A DNA stretch of 64,000 nucleotides from Apium graveolens (lineage: Eukaryota; Streptophyta; Magnoliopsida; Apiales; Apiaceae). Numbering within the stretch: position 1 is the first letter of the stretch; each line of letters begins with the position of its first letter. Positions 22,869 through 34,115 of the stretch are shown one piece after another. The translations under genes were made by a program, and so were the position numbers. Location: positions 62,682,503 through 62,746,502 of the forward strand of contig NC_133657.1 in NCBI RefSeq assembly GCF_009905375.1. Reading direction: 5' to 3'. The notes beneath the pieces were generated by a model. The model made no database searches and was not told where the DNA came from. It was given only the letters and a program-made list of their open reading frames with translations.

Positions 22869-22881
22869 GCAGCTCTGATAC
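22869..22881 (-). other. Primer-binding site (tRNA-Met type, one mismatch)
   Basis: Minus-strand AGTATCAGAGCTG; the core GTATCAGAGC matches the tRNA-Met primer site. It lies four bases from the LTR end (ATGACA) at 22886. Confidence 0.6.
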
Positions 22882-22885
22882 TACT

Positions 22886-23471
22886 TGTCATGGGGTCAGA
22901 TTTTCAATCCTGAATTTTCTGATCTGCGCGGCCTACTCAGTCGCCCAACGCCCAAGTAGTCAGCCTTCTCGAGAGGTTGTCGCCCAACAACCCCAACAAT
23001 CCAACACATCGGATATAACTAAGACCCACGCATATCAAAAATCTAATCGTGTGTGTAAATGTGTCTAATTACCAAGATAATGTAAAGACACCACAGATTT
23101 ACGAGCCTGAATGCTCAACCTTTTATTGACCAACAATATAAGGATATAACCCCAAGATATGCTTACAGACTTTGCCTCCTGCCTAGCATATGATACAAGT
23201 GATGAATACAATATGAACTTGTGCCGAATGATACTTAGATTACATTCAAAAACTACCTATCAATATATACTAGAGCCTAGTCATGGCCCCGGTAGCCCAC
23301 ACAGCCACAACAGCCCCAATTGCTGGTAGTTACAAGCAGTTCCAGAATTCAAATACCTTTAAATTTGAATTTTCCCACCAAGTTGCTGAGCCCCACTGCA
23401 AGGTAGTTATTCCAGCAACCCACTAGTTCATATCCTAGCAAATATACACATATATATCACATATATAAATT
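22886..23471 (-). repeat. 5' LTR of the gag-only element (truncated by insertion)
   Basis: On the plus strand it begins TGTCATGGGG at 22886. From 23,047 on it matches 21,354-21,789. Similarity ends at about 23,470, where the chromovirus LTR begins. Confidence 0.6.
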
Positions 23472-23476
23472 AGTTA

Positions 23477-26177
23477 TGATGGCCTCAACCCCGGGGTCAG
23501 GTGTTGACGTCACTAAATATAACAAATTATAATATAAACTATGAGATTATACACTAACACGACCCCAAAACCAAGATCGGATCCAGGTTCAAGTATGATT
23601 TAAGCTACTCACTATTACACAACCATTTATTAAAAGTCTAACACACTAAACTTATTCAGCAACTCGTCAGACCGCATATGGTCTGATATAAACTACATCA
23701 GAGGAGCCTGGACTAGAATGGGTTGAAACTCTGTTCTGACCAGGTCTGATAGATCGTCTAGGCATCTATGATATATATATAACAGGTTGCAAGGGTGAGC
23801 ATATAATCGCTCAGTGGTACCAATATATAAATATTAGAGTAAAACTGTTATATGTTAACAGTTATAGGAACAGAACTATAAAACAGTAACTGTACATCAG
23901 TTCGAATCTCTGTCAAAGCAAAATAATAGTAAAAGAAACTGGATATCACTGACTATCATGCTCTTAATAAAACAATGTAGTTGTGTGTTGAGTAAACACC
24001 AGAGTCCAATTTTAGCATGCTATTCACATTTATAATTCAGCTGTATAAATCACTGTTTTCGTTACGGGAATCATAAAACCAAATCGGATACGTAATGTAT
24101 ATGTGAAGACGGCTGATCAGGCTATCAACACCAAATGGCTCCAACAGCCATCCCATAAACATGTTCCGGAACTCAGAGACTAGCTAGGTCTCTGACCTGC
24201 TAGACTAATCGGTTATGTAGTATGCGCAACCGAATTAGCCTCTAGTATGCGCAACTGAATTAGCCTCTTACGCCACCTCAATAGGCCACTATGGCCCCTA
24301 TGTATCCAATATCTGATCATTTTATCCGGTTTTCAAATCACTTGTACCTATCTCAGTTTAAAACCGTTCATTTAACAGCACACATAAAATTGGTTCACAA
24401 ATCATTTTTATTTGAGATAGGTACCTTTCGAAGTTACTTTTCCCTAAAACAAATTTAAAACAGTTAGTTATAACTACAGGGGATACATAACTTAAAACGT
24501 TTTTATTCCCGTACGAGAATGAAACAACAGTTTATTCATATTTGATGAACCATAAAAGAATGGTCAGGGGTATTTTCCTTGCAACGCTTTAACAGAAACC
24601 TTAGGTAGCTTTTACGCTGACTTCAGTCCTTGCGAAACTCGACTGGGATCTACAGTAACAAAATACCCTAATTAGTTATATCGACATGCTTGATATCCTC
24701 GAACCTAATTAACCAAATCTGATAATCTGACTCATATATAAATATACAGACATAATCACGTAATCAATATTAACAATAGGGGTAAAACATTTTATATCGT
24801 ATAGTACACTTTTCGTATTTAAAATAATTTTCAAAAAATTTGGACAGCGATAGCTATACGCGCCACATGCACCACACGCGCAAGAAACAGAAAGAAAAGA
24901 AACAGAGCATCCAACCACCGGAAACAGGCAAATGGTGGCCAAAACACGGCCAACACACACACACACACGATAAACATACATACGCACTCACACACACACA
25001 AACACACACAATCACACACAGGTACACACACACACATATACATATATATATATATCAAGAACACAATCTGAACCAGCCAAGCCAGAAATCAAGTGGTAGC
25101 TCACCAGAAATGGGCCGGAAAATGAAAACAGCGGTGACCGAAAATACCAGGGAAGAAGAGGAGAAAAAGAACGCGAATGGAGGAGAAAAAGAGAGAGAAG
25201 CAGAGAGAGAATTTGTGAGAGAGAAACAGAGAGATATTGAGAGAGAACGAGAGATGAAAGAGGAGAGTAGAGAGAATTGATATTTATCAGTATAACATAT
25301 CGAGTCACCCCCCTCTGTTAACCCTGCACCACCTCGTGTCTTTTAATAAGACACGTGTCGGTTTTTATCCCGACTACAGCGTAGTTTCGATCATTTTAAA
25401 CATTATAACGAGTAATGTTGTAAACAATGATTTATCGAAATAACCTCAAAATAGTTTTAAATTTTTCTAAATATCCCGAAACTAATAAAACATAATTCTC
25501 GGAATTTTTGAAACATTTATAAACTGAAACTTATACCGGGGTTTTTCAATTTAATGGGTAATCGCGCGGGTAAATATAATCTAAATAATTACCAAACTAA
25601 CTTTAAAATTCCCAAAATAATTAAAAACTAATAAAATAAATTTTTCAAAATTTTTAAATCATTTTTGAAATGCAACTCATACCCGTATTTTAACGATTTA
25701 ACGAACAAACGTGCGGCTGAATTTAATCCCAAAAATTTCCAAAATAATTTTAAAATTCTCAAAATATCCCAAATTTAATAAAATATGAGTTTCATAATTT
25801 TTGAAAAAATCTGGAATTAAATATTGAATTTATAAATAAATATAATCAGAAAATCATTTAAAGGTAAATAATTAATGAAATATTGATTTCTAAAGTTTAT
25901 AAAATCCCAAAAATAATTATTGATATTATAAAAACATAAAAAATTTTAGAGATAATCCAAATATTTATGAAAATAAATCTGCATTAAAACTACTTTTAAA
26001 AATGAAACAAAAACAGTACGGCTCAATAATTAATTATACAAATAATCCTCGTAAACCAACAATTACATATAATTAATAACAAAATATCACACAGCTGACG
26101 GAACCAATACACATATTTGATTTATTTAATTATTTCATAATTACACTTTTAAATAGTATAAAATATACGAGTCATCA
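23477..26177 (-). repeat. 3' LTR of the chromovirus-like element
   Basis: About 2.7 kb. The left part (23,485-24,690) matches 31,922-32,215 and 34,117-34,786; the right end (TGATGACTCG on the minus strand) follows the purine run AAGGGGGGAAGG (26181-26192). It contains a 25-bp tandem duplication (24218-24242, 24243-24267), a perfect 12-bp inverted repeat (GTACCTATCTCA at 24344-24355 and its inverse at 24413-24424), a CA-rich microsatellite (about 24,953-25,040) and a GA-rich tract (about 25,140-25,275). No gene lies here. Confidence 0.8.
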
Positions 26178-26207
26178 TATCCTTCCCCCCTTAAAAAGAT
26201 TATGTCC

Positions 26208-27363
26208 TCAGAATCTGACATAAATAAACAAATGAGGATATTTATCAAGCATGTCTGACTCTAATTCCCAAGTAGACTCTTGTACTCGAGGATTTCTCCA
26301 AAGCACTTTTACTATGGGGATTGACTTATTTCTAAGGACTCGTTTTTACGATCTAAAATCTGGATTGATTGTTCCACATAGGATAAATCTGTATGAAGCT
26401 CTATTGGTTCATACTCTATAACTTGATTTTAATCATGAATATATGGCTTTAACATGGATACGTGAACATATTATGAATATGTTACAACTGCAGCGACAAC
26501 GTTATCTCGTAAGCGACTTTTCCTATTCTCTTCAACACTTCAAATGGTCATATATACCTTGGGATGAGTTTACCTTTCCGACCAAATCAAACCAATCCTT
26601 TTCGGGGTGATACTTTCAATAATACTAGTGACCCTACCTCGCAGTTCATATCTTTTCGATGTAAATCAGCATTCTTTCTTTGTCTATCTTGAGTTGCTTC
26701 TAACCTTTCCCGAATTAATGCCACTGCATCCTTAGTTTGTTGAACTAGCTCAGGTCCTATCACCTTTTTTTCTCCCACTTCATCCCAATACAATGGTGAT
26801 CTACACTTGTGTCCATACAGGGTTTCATAAGGCGGCATTCCAATGCTGGCATGATAACTATTTTTGTACGAGAATTCAATTAAAGGTAAGTGTTCATCCC
26901 AGTTTTCCTTATAATCCAAAGCACAAACTCTTAACATATCTTCTATTGTCTGGATGGTTCTCTCACTTTGACCGTCTATCTGGGGATGATAGGTGGTACT
27001 CATGTTCAGCTTGGTTCCTAGACATTCTTGAAACTTAGTCCAAAACCTTGAATTGAATCTTGGGTCTCGATCTGATATAATGGACACAGGGACTCCATGC
27101 TTGGTCACTATTTCATCCAAATACAACTTAACTAGCTTTTCTAAAGAAAATCTCTCATTGATAGGGAGGAAATGTGCTAATTTTGTTAATCTGTCGATAA
27201 TTACCCAAATAGCATCATGATTGTCTCTCGTCTTTGGCAATCCCATTACGAAATCCATTACAATCTCTTCCCATTTCCATTGGGGAATCTCTAGGGGTTG
27301 TAACAATCTGCTTGGCCTTTGGTGTTCTACTTTTACAGTCTGACACACGTGACACTTGCTAAC
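26208..27363 (-). pseudogene. Chromovirus integrase with chromodomain-like C-terminus
   Basis: The integrase zinc finger ends with CHVCQ, after a stop at 27,364-27,366. The catalytic residues are present: Asp in VMDFVMGLP, Asp in IISDRDPRF and Glu in GQSERTIQT. The frame is clean from 27,348 to 26,587, then shifted and stopped. Further down, pieces in other frames read VKVLWRNPRVQESTWELESDM and KYPHLF, resembling the plant chromovirus chromodomain, ending at TGA 26208-26210. The chromodomain would steer integration to modified chromatin; that role is family knowledge. The damage makes the gene inactive. Confidence 0.82.
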
Positions 27364-29131
27364 CTAATTTGCAATTTCTTTCTTCATTTCTGTCCACCAG
27401 AAGTTCTTTTTCAAATCTTTATTCATTTTAGTGCTCCCAGGGTGGATAGAAAACCGAGAGTTGTGCGCTTCACGTAAAACTTCATTCTTCAGTTCCGTCA
27501 CATTGGGAATCCAAATTCTGGAAGAAAATCTTAACATACCTTGGTTATCCTTTTGGGTACAAAGTTCTTCTCCTGACAGATTATCCAATTCTTTCTCCAT
27601 AACTCCTTCTTGTTACCTTTTTATCTTATCCATCGGTGCTGGTTGAAACATAATCTCGTATAATTGCTCCTTATCTTTCTTTGGTACTCGCACTTCAATC
27701 TCCATCTTTTCCAAGTCTCGTGCTAACTCTTTTACAATCTGAACCATATTCAGCCTCTCTTTTCTGATTAATGCATCTGCCATCACATTGGCCTTACTTG
27801 GGTGATAGTTAATTGAACAATCATAATCTTTAATTAGTTCCAACCATCTTCTTTGTCACATGTTCAAGTCTTTCTGAGTGAATATATACTTTAAGCTCTT
27901 ATGATTCGTGTAAATATCACACTTTTCTCCATACAGGTAGTGTCTTCATAATTTCAGTGCAAAAACTATAGCTATCAATTCAAGATCATGGACTGGATAC
28001 TTCTGCTCATGAGGCTTTAATTGTCTGGAGGCATAGGCATTGACTTTATCGTGTTGCATTAATACACAACCTAAAACTTTCAAAGAAGCGTCGTTATATA
28101 TCACAAAGTTTCCCGTCTCATCTGATAATGCTAATACTGGAGCTGACACTAGTCTCCTCTTCAGTTCCTGGAAGCTTTCTTCACACTTCTCCGTCCAAAT
28201 AAATTTCTCGTTCTTCCTTATTAGCTTTGTTAACGAAGCTGCGATCTTAGAGAAATCCTTCACAAATCTTCGATAATATCCTGCTAGCCCCAGAAAACTT
28301 CTCACTTCTGTCGAAATCTTCGGTTGTTCCCATTTGGATACGGCTTCAATCTTTATAGGGTCTACCTTGATACCTTCCTTGCTTACCACATGCCCAAGGA
28401 ACTGTACTTCTATCAACCAAAACTCACACTTGGAAAACTTCAGTATAGTTGTTTTTCTCTTGACCTTTGGAGAGTAATTCATAGGTGTGTTGCGTGATCT
28501 TCTCAAGTCTTTGAATAGATGAGGATGTCATCAATAAATACAATAACAAACTTATCCAAGTACTCCTTATATACCCGGTTCATTAAATCTATAAAAGCCC
28601 CTGGTGCATTGGTCAATCCGAATGACATCACTAAGAACTCGTAATGTCCGTACCTTGTTCTGAATGCAGTTTGGGGAATATCTTCAAGCTTGATCTTCAG
28701 TTGGTGGTAGCCAGATCTTAAGTCAATCTTTAAAAAATAACATGCTCATTTGAGCTGGTCAAATAAATCGTTAATCTTCGGTAAGGGATACTTATTCTTG
28801 ATTGTCAACTTGTTCAGTTCCCTATAGTCAATACATAACCTCATACTTCCATCCTTCTTCTTTACGAACAATACTGGAGCACCCCACAGAGAAATACTTG
28901 GTATCAAATCAATAGAGAACTCTATTTCTCGATCAGGTGGTAATCCTGGAAATTCTTCCGGAAAGACGTCGGGATATTCTCTTACTATTTAGATCTCATC
29001 CAGAATAGGTTCCTCTTTCTTGGTATCCACCACATGAGCCAAATACGCTTCGCATCCTTACTTTAACAATTTCCTTGCCTGCAGTACTGAGAGAAACTTC
29101 TTGTCATGCTTCTGTCCTTGATAGCTTACCC
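27364..29131 (-). pseudogene. Chromovirus reverse transcriptase and RNase H
   Basis: RT runs from about 28,960 down to 28,200 in several frames: [29 protein letters not shown], then the catalytic [10 protein letters not shown] near 28,510-28,545. The thumb/connection ([27 protein letters not shown]) and RNase H ([31 protein letters not shown]) are in 27,946-28,506. The rest of RNase H ([10 protein letters not shown]) and the integrase N-terminus (HNSRFSIHPGSTKMN) lie in two short frames down to 27,364. There are at least five stops or shifts. The catalytic Asp pair is intact. Confidence 0.82.
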
Positions 29132-29770
29132 TTACATTATCTGTTGTAAACCTAATAATTCTCTTCTTCTTGCAGTCAATATTTTCCTTACCTTATATAG
29201 AGAAAACCAATCCATGCCTAGAATAATATCGAATTCTCCTAACTCAAAAGGTATTAGGTCAATGAGAAAAGAATGACCTGAAATCTCTATAGAGCACTTG
29301 GGGCAGAATTGGCTTACAGGTACCTTATCTTGATTGGCCACTTCTATGGTCAAAGGTTCGTGTAAGTCTTCCAGCATTAATTGCATTTTATTTACACAGT
29401 TCAGGGATATGAAAGATTTAGACGCTCCCGAGTCAAATAGAACATTAACAGGCACAGAATTAAGAGAAAGCGTACCTGTAACTACATCGGAATCCTGAGC
29501 CGTAGATTTCTTAGTCATTTTGAAAGTTCTGGCTCTGGCTGTACTTGTTGCTGGTCCCTGAGATGTACTTCCTCCTACACTGCCCTGGGTAGCTGATCTA
29601 CAATTCCTAGCAATGTGCCCCACTTTTCCGCAGCTGAAACAGGTTACTCCTTGGTTCTCAGATTTGCACTCAGTGGAATAATGACCTTTCTGGACACACT
29701 TGAAACATTTGACATTCTCTCTGCACTGACCACCGTGCTTCTTTCCACATATCTTACAATCAATCACCAA
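29132..29770 (-). pseudogene. Chromovirus gag zinc knuckles and protease
   Basis: Two CCHC zinc knuckles (CFKCVQKGHYSTEC and CFSCGKVGHIARNC) are followed by the aspartic protease with VLFDSGASKSFI, its catalytic Asp in place, and the conserved FDIILGMDW. The open stretch begins after a break from the upstream gag frame near 29,770-29,855. Confidence 0.82.
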
Positions 29771-29854
29771 CTTGCTGGACTCGTCGGAGTAGAACTAAGT
29801 GAGGTAGTACTGGGCCTAACTTGTGGCAAATGTTGCCTTCTGAATTTCCTGTCT

Positions 29855-30718
29855 CTATTCCTTATTTCTTCCAAACCGTCGTTGAAACCTTTGGCTTGCT
29901 TCTCCTTGTTCTGACTTTGCAGGCCCATCTTCAAACTTTCTCTTCTTTTTACCTCTTTCCTTAGCAGCTAATCGCTGATCACTTTCTATCACTAAGGCAG
30001 CCTGAACTACCGAAGTATATGTCTTGAGTTGCAAGGCTACAACTCCCCATCTAATCTCTGGCTTCAATCCTTGTTGAAACCGCTTCACCCTCTGAGCTTC
30101 CAAACTGACATACTCTGGTGTTACACGAGCCAATTCTGTGAACTTAGCTTCATACTCTGTGACACTTCTATCTCCTTGCTTCAACTCCAAAAATTCCAAC
30201 TCCATCTGGTTCTGGAGACAATCCGGAAAATATTTTTCCAGGAACACTTTTGTAAATCGGGTCCACGAAATAGGACCTTCTCCTTCCAAGGCTCGTGTAG
30301 ACTCCCACCAATAGTTCAAATCATTCTTCAGAAAGTAACTAGCATAATCTGTCTTTAAATCCTCACTCACCTTGGTGAGTGCAAAAGCCTTCTCCATTTC
30401 CTTCAACCAGATCCTGGCAGCAACATGATCTACTTCACCTTGGAACTCTGGGGGTTTCATAGCCTGGAAAGATTTAAAACTAACAGCTTGGGTTGTCCCC
30501 CTCAACTGGTACTGCTGTTGGATTTGCAGCTGTTGTTGTTGGATTTGTTGTTGTTGTATGAGCTGTTGTTGTTGCTGAAATTGTTGTTGCTGCTGCTGGA
30601 ATTGCTATTGCTATTGGGCTAGCTGAGTAGACTGCTGATGCAAAAAATCTATCAATTCACTCATTGAGGGATCCCCAGCAGATCCGTTGTTGGGTTAAGA
30701 ATTCTTCTTAGGTGGCAT
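29855..30718 (-). pseudogene. Chromovirus gag, capsid part
   Basis: Starts at ATG 30718 (MPPKKNS, then a stop after seven codons). A poly-glutamine segment with further stops runs over 30,500-30,625 on (CAG/CAA)n. The capsid domain is in the open part 29,855-30,505: FQGEVDHVAARIWLKEMEKAF, WWESTRALEGEGPISWTRF, and VTEYEAKFTELA, a typical plant Ty3 gag. The poly-Gln codon runs also give leucine-rich shadow frames on the other strand, which are not genes. Confidence 0.8.
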
Positions 30719-31150
30719 TCTCCTGAAACATAGCAGTCACATATAAGAAAATGGAATGCTCCAAATACTTTATACATATGTATCAGGAGAGTGTTGCCAC
30801 TAAGAAAATATCCTCATCCTCAGTTAATTGGATCCATTCTGAGTGAATGGTTAAATTCTAGAAATACCAGCAACAGAAGCAACAATAATAGTAATAACAG
30901 TAATAACAACGCACAAGTAATGAAAACTGAACAACATAATAAAGCAGCTACTATATAACAACTATACAGAAATCCAACTGGTACAACTGATATCCAACTA
31001 CTAGATCATCCGAGTACACAACAAAATTGGCTGATATAACAACCTCCAACTACTACATATTACAACAACATAATGTACATATAAAAACAAACTATAGAAA
31101 TCCGGATATAACTAGATCCGAGCTCTCTCTATCACCACCGCAACTCTGCT
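30719..31150 (-). other. Leader between upstream ORF and gag
   Basis: About 430 bp of A-rich sequence with CAA/TAA-type repeats and no recognisable gene. Confidence 0.5.
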
Positions 31151-31708
31151 CTAACCACTGCCACTGCCACCAATAGTACCTAACTCGAACACCAACCAGT
31201 TAACCAAGTCCCGGTACTGAATAGCCTTAAACTCCAAGCTGATGGAAGGGTCAATAGATCTAGCTCGCTCAACAGCAGTCTGAGTCAAAGTCCTCACTCT
31301 GGCCTGGATATCGGGTGAGGGGATAGAAATACCCTGGAAAGGTCCAACTGGTACTCGATAAAGATGTGCGGCCAACTCCGGGCTCTGCTCTCTAATAATA
31401 GATCTGTTCACCGTCTGGTGAACATGATACGGAATCGGGGAGGAAGTACCTGTAGGAGCAGAAGGAGGAACTGGAGGTCTAGGGAAAGAAGAGCTGGGTC
31501 CGCAACCCGGTGGAAAATCCCTAACAGCTGACACTAATCTCTGTAACCAACGAGGATGGGCACTAGGTCCAGGCATATCTCTCGGAATAAACTGAGGCAC
31601 TGGTGGGGGAGGTAAAGTAGTCTCCTCAGCTACAACATCTAGGGTCCTATCTGAGTCTGAGTAGTCTGAATCAGATCTGTTCTCCCGAGATGGAGAACTG
31701 GATATCAC
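31151..31708 (-). CDS. Upstream ORF between 5' LTR and gag (185 codons, no ATG at its 5' end)
   Basis: An open frame of about 185 codons on the element's own strand, ending at 31151, while all other genes of this element are broken. The protein is Ser/Asp-rich at the start (SDSDYSDSDR), then proline-rich, then more folded-looking (ELAAHLYRVPVGPFQG, FKAIQYRDLVNWLVFELG). The first codon at 31708 is GTG, not ATG, and an in-frame TGA lies just upstream. A possible 3' splice site (ttgacag) precedes it at about 31,721. It might be a downstream exon or start at Met 45. Extra ORFs upstream of gag are known in some plant Ty3 lineages. I do not recognise a domain. Confidence 0.45.
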   Translation of the reverse strand: MISSSPSRENRSDSDYSDSDRTLDVVAEETTLPPPPVPQFIPRDMPGPSAHPRWLQRLVSAVRDFPPGCGPSSSFPRPPVPPSAPTGTSSPIPYHVHQTVNRSIIREQSPELAAHLYRVPVGPFQGISIPSPDIQARVRTLTQTAVERARSIDPSISLEFKAIQYRDLVNWLVFELGTIGGSGSG

Positions 31709-31899
31709 TATGGGCCACTGTCAACAATATAAATATACAGGAAAGACACAATAAGGTTAAGGCAGTTCTATTAAAACATCAATAGATGCCAGACTCTTAG
31801 GTTTGCTCCTCTAAATGAGTTGTTGACTCACACCTTAGGACACAGTTTCTATATCCTTTTGACTCGATTCCTAACCTAAATTAGGGACTTGAACCTGTA

Positions 31900-31911
31900 G
31901 CTCTGATACCA
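31900..31911 (-). other. Primer-binding site of the chromovirus-like element
   Basis: Minus-strand TGGTATCAGAGC, two bases from the LTR end at 31914; tRNA-Met type. The 190 bases between it and the upstream ORF hold no gene. Confidence 0.88.
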
Positions 31912-32213
31912 ACTGTCACAGGCTCAACCCCGGGTCAGGAGTTGACGTCACTAAATATAACAAACTATAATATAAACTATGAGATTATTATTAATACATT
32001 AACACGACCCCGAAACCAAGATCGGATCCAGGTTCAAGTATGATTTAAGCTACTCACTATTACACAACCATTTATTAAAAGTCTGACACAATAAACTTAT
32101 TCAACAACTCGTCAGACCGCATATGGTCTGATACAAACTACCTTAGAGGAGTCGGGACCGGAAGGGGTTGAAACTCTGTTCAGACCAGGTCTGAGAGATC
32201 GTCTAGGCATCTG

Positions 32214-32214
<1 letters not shown>

Positions 32215-32293
<79 letters not shown>
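32215..32293. repeat. (TA)n microsatellite, about 39 units
   Basis: Pure TA run. The sister LTR has only a short gatatatatata at the same place (about 23,770), so it expanded here, right at the left edge of the inserted solo LTR. ORFs read through it are artefacts. Confidence 0.95.
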
Positions 32294-32296
<3 letters not shown>

Positions 32297-34115
32297 TGAG
32301 ATTGCGTAGTTGTATCAACAGTTACGTGATAACTCAACACAATAACAACACTAGAACAGGACAGGTTAATAATATTACGTCTACACAAGAAATCAGGAAG
32401 AATGAAGACAAGGAAAATACAAAGAATCAGAAGATTAGAAGAAAGCCTGAAGTCTGTCTACAGGTCACTGAAAGAAGGTCATTAATATGATCATGCCTCA
32501 GTGAAGAACAAAGGTTAAAGACTTTCAGGGTTTCAGAAATGATGAAGATTCAGTATACAAGTGCTACCGGAAGATTTCAGTGTATTGGCATTGATTGAAG
32601 ATAGACAGTGTTCGAAGTATAGGAATCTGAAGAATTGAAGACAGGGTATAGACAGAGGTTAATGAAGACATTGTCTAGAGTACCAGAAAGGATTCCAGTG
32701 AAAGTACAATTGTTTATTGAACAGTCAGTGTTCGAAGCAATAAAGTTGAGGCAAGCTTAACAATATAATCAAGGCTATATTACGAAGACCTGAATCGGGG
32801 TTAGTCATCTGTGAACCAGACCAGTTGCACCAGGTGTCAACAGCTCGTGAAAGAAATCTGGGTATTATTTATAGAAGAATTGTTAAGTTGAGGAACGTAC
32901 TTGGATTGAACGTTTATCTGTTAAAGTACGAGAAGAGGTGTGCGGGGTATACAACTAAACAGCTCAGGGGACTAGTGAAACTCAAAGTTTAGTTGTTAAA
33001 TTAAATAAATTATTTAATGGACTTTAATATAATTTATTTAATAAACTTAAAATGATTTATCTTATAAACTTTAAATAAGTTTATTTTATAAATCTAAATT
33101 AGTTTATTTATATAAGTTATATTTAAGTTTATTTTATAAATTAATTTAGTTACAATTTAAACTTAAAAAGAAAAAGAAAAAGAAAAATAAAAACAAAAAC
33201 AAAAAAAAGAAAGAGAAAAAGAAAAGAAAAAAGAAAAGAAAAAGAAAAGAAAAGTAAAAGAAAAAGAAAGAAAAGGAAAACGAAAAAGGAAAAAGAGAAA
33301 AAAAAGGAAAAGAAAATAATCAAAAGAAATCCAAACGTGTACATAGTTTTTAGTTTGAGATTTTGTTGATTAAGTAAATTCATGTACTTGTTACAGCAAT
33401 CAAAGCTGTCGCCACAGGATTCTTCCCCCTCCCCCCTTGTCGCCACCTTTTTGTTTGGTTAAGTAAAGTAGTGTAGTATTGGTGTCGCCTCACACTCCTG
33501 TCGCCACAGAGTAAATAAGTTATCACCACAAAGCTCCTCAATTCTCAGCCACACAATTTTATTGTGTATAAAGTCTACACTTTGCAGCAGAAGATAATCA
33601 TCCATTGCATCTGAAATATTTACTGTTCATCTTCTCTCCCAAAAGAGAAGTGAAAATGGCTACATTGATTTACAGAGAAGCTCAAGCTATTTGTATATCC
33701 GTTTAACTTCTTACGTGAGTAACGTTATAATGCCCGATTCAATTCTTGTATATTTTTAGGGGCATTATAATTGTTACCCAGTAATTAAATCCTAGTACAA
33801 ATAAAAGCTAGATTATTGTATAGGATTTGATTTGTAAATCTTTGTAGAAGCTAGGAACTTTGTTGTTCTTAGATTGTAGCCGGTTAATTTATATACCGGA
33901 GTGTAGCAACACCCTCGAGGATTTATATACGAATATATATTTCCCCGAATATCTTGTGTTCTTCATTTTTATCATTCCAAACACTATTCCTCTCAAGAAC
34001 ACGCAACCACTAACCGAGCACTAAATATTTTATCCGCTAAAGATTCGAAATAATTTTTAATTTAGTGATTATCGTATTCAACCCCCCCCCTTCTATGATA
34101 ATTCGGGACCTAATA
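32294..34115 (+). mobile_element. Solo LTR of a copia (SIRE-like) element
   Basis: 1.82 kb inserted in the chromovirus LTR. It begins TGGTGAGATTGCG and ends in a C-run followed by ttctatgataattcgggacctaata, closely matching the 3' ends of both copia LTRs here (a C-run, ttct, then gggac(c)taa(c/t)a). No internal region or second copy is present, which indicates a solo LTR left by LTR-LTR recombination. The target duplication cannot be defined because the left flank is the TA repeat. It contains the A/G-rich tract at 33,161-33,322; the 98-codon frame on the other strand of that tract is compositional. Confidence 0.7.
33161..33322. repeat. A/G-rich (AAAAAG)n-like tract
   Basis: About 160 bases almost purely A and G in irregular AAAAAG/AAAAGA units, inside the solo LTR. 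Confidence 0.85.

Larger units (their letters stand above)
21354..23471 (-). mobile_element. Short gag-only LTR retrotransposon remnant
   Basis: Two partial LTR copies (21354-22222 and 22886-23471) flank a 0.66-kb interior with a primer site, a gag remnant and a polypurine tract, but no protease, RT or integrase. The shared LTR part is 21,368-21,789 versus 23,061-23,470, the same direction and roughly 85-90% identical by eye. The Tat-like element cut the 3' LTR, and the chromovirus cut the 5' LTR. It may be non-autonomous or an internally deleted copy. It is the oldest layer visible. Confidence 0.65.

Noticed and set aside
24831..25308. Cys/Val-rich and Arg/Glu-rich ORFs on both strands
   Set aside because: Produced by the CA-rich and GA-rich simple repeats inside the LTR.
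30425..30622. Leucine-rich plus-strand ORF
   Set aside because: Shadow of the glutamine codon repeat in gag on the minus strand.
32112..32318. ORFs with (Tyr-Ile)n
   Set aside because: Translation of the TA microsatellite.
33150..33446. A 98-codon minus-strand ORF rich in Phe and Leu, like a membrane protein
   Set aside because: It is the complement of the A/G-rich tract; the hydrophobic appearance is compositional.
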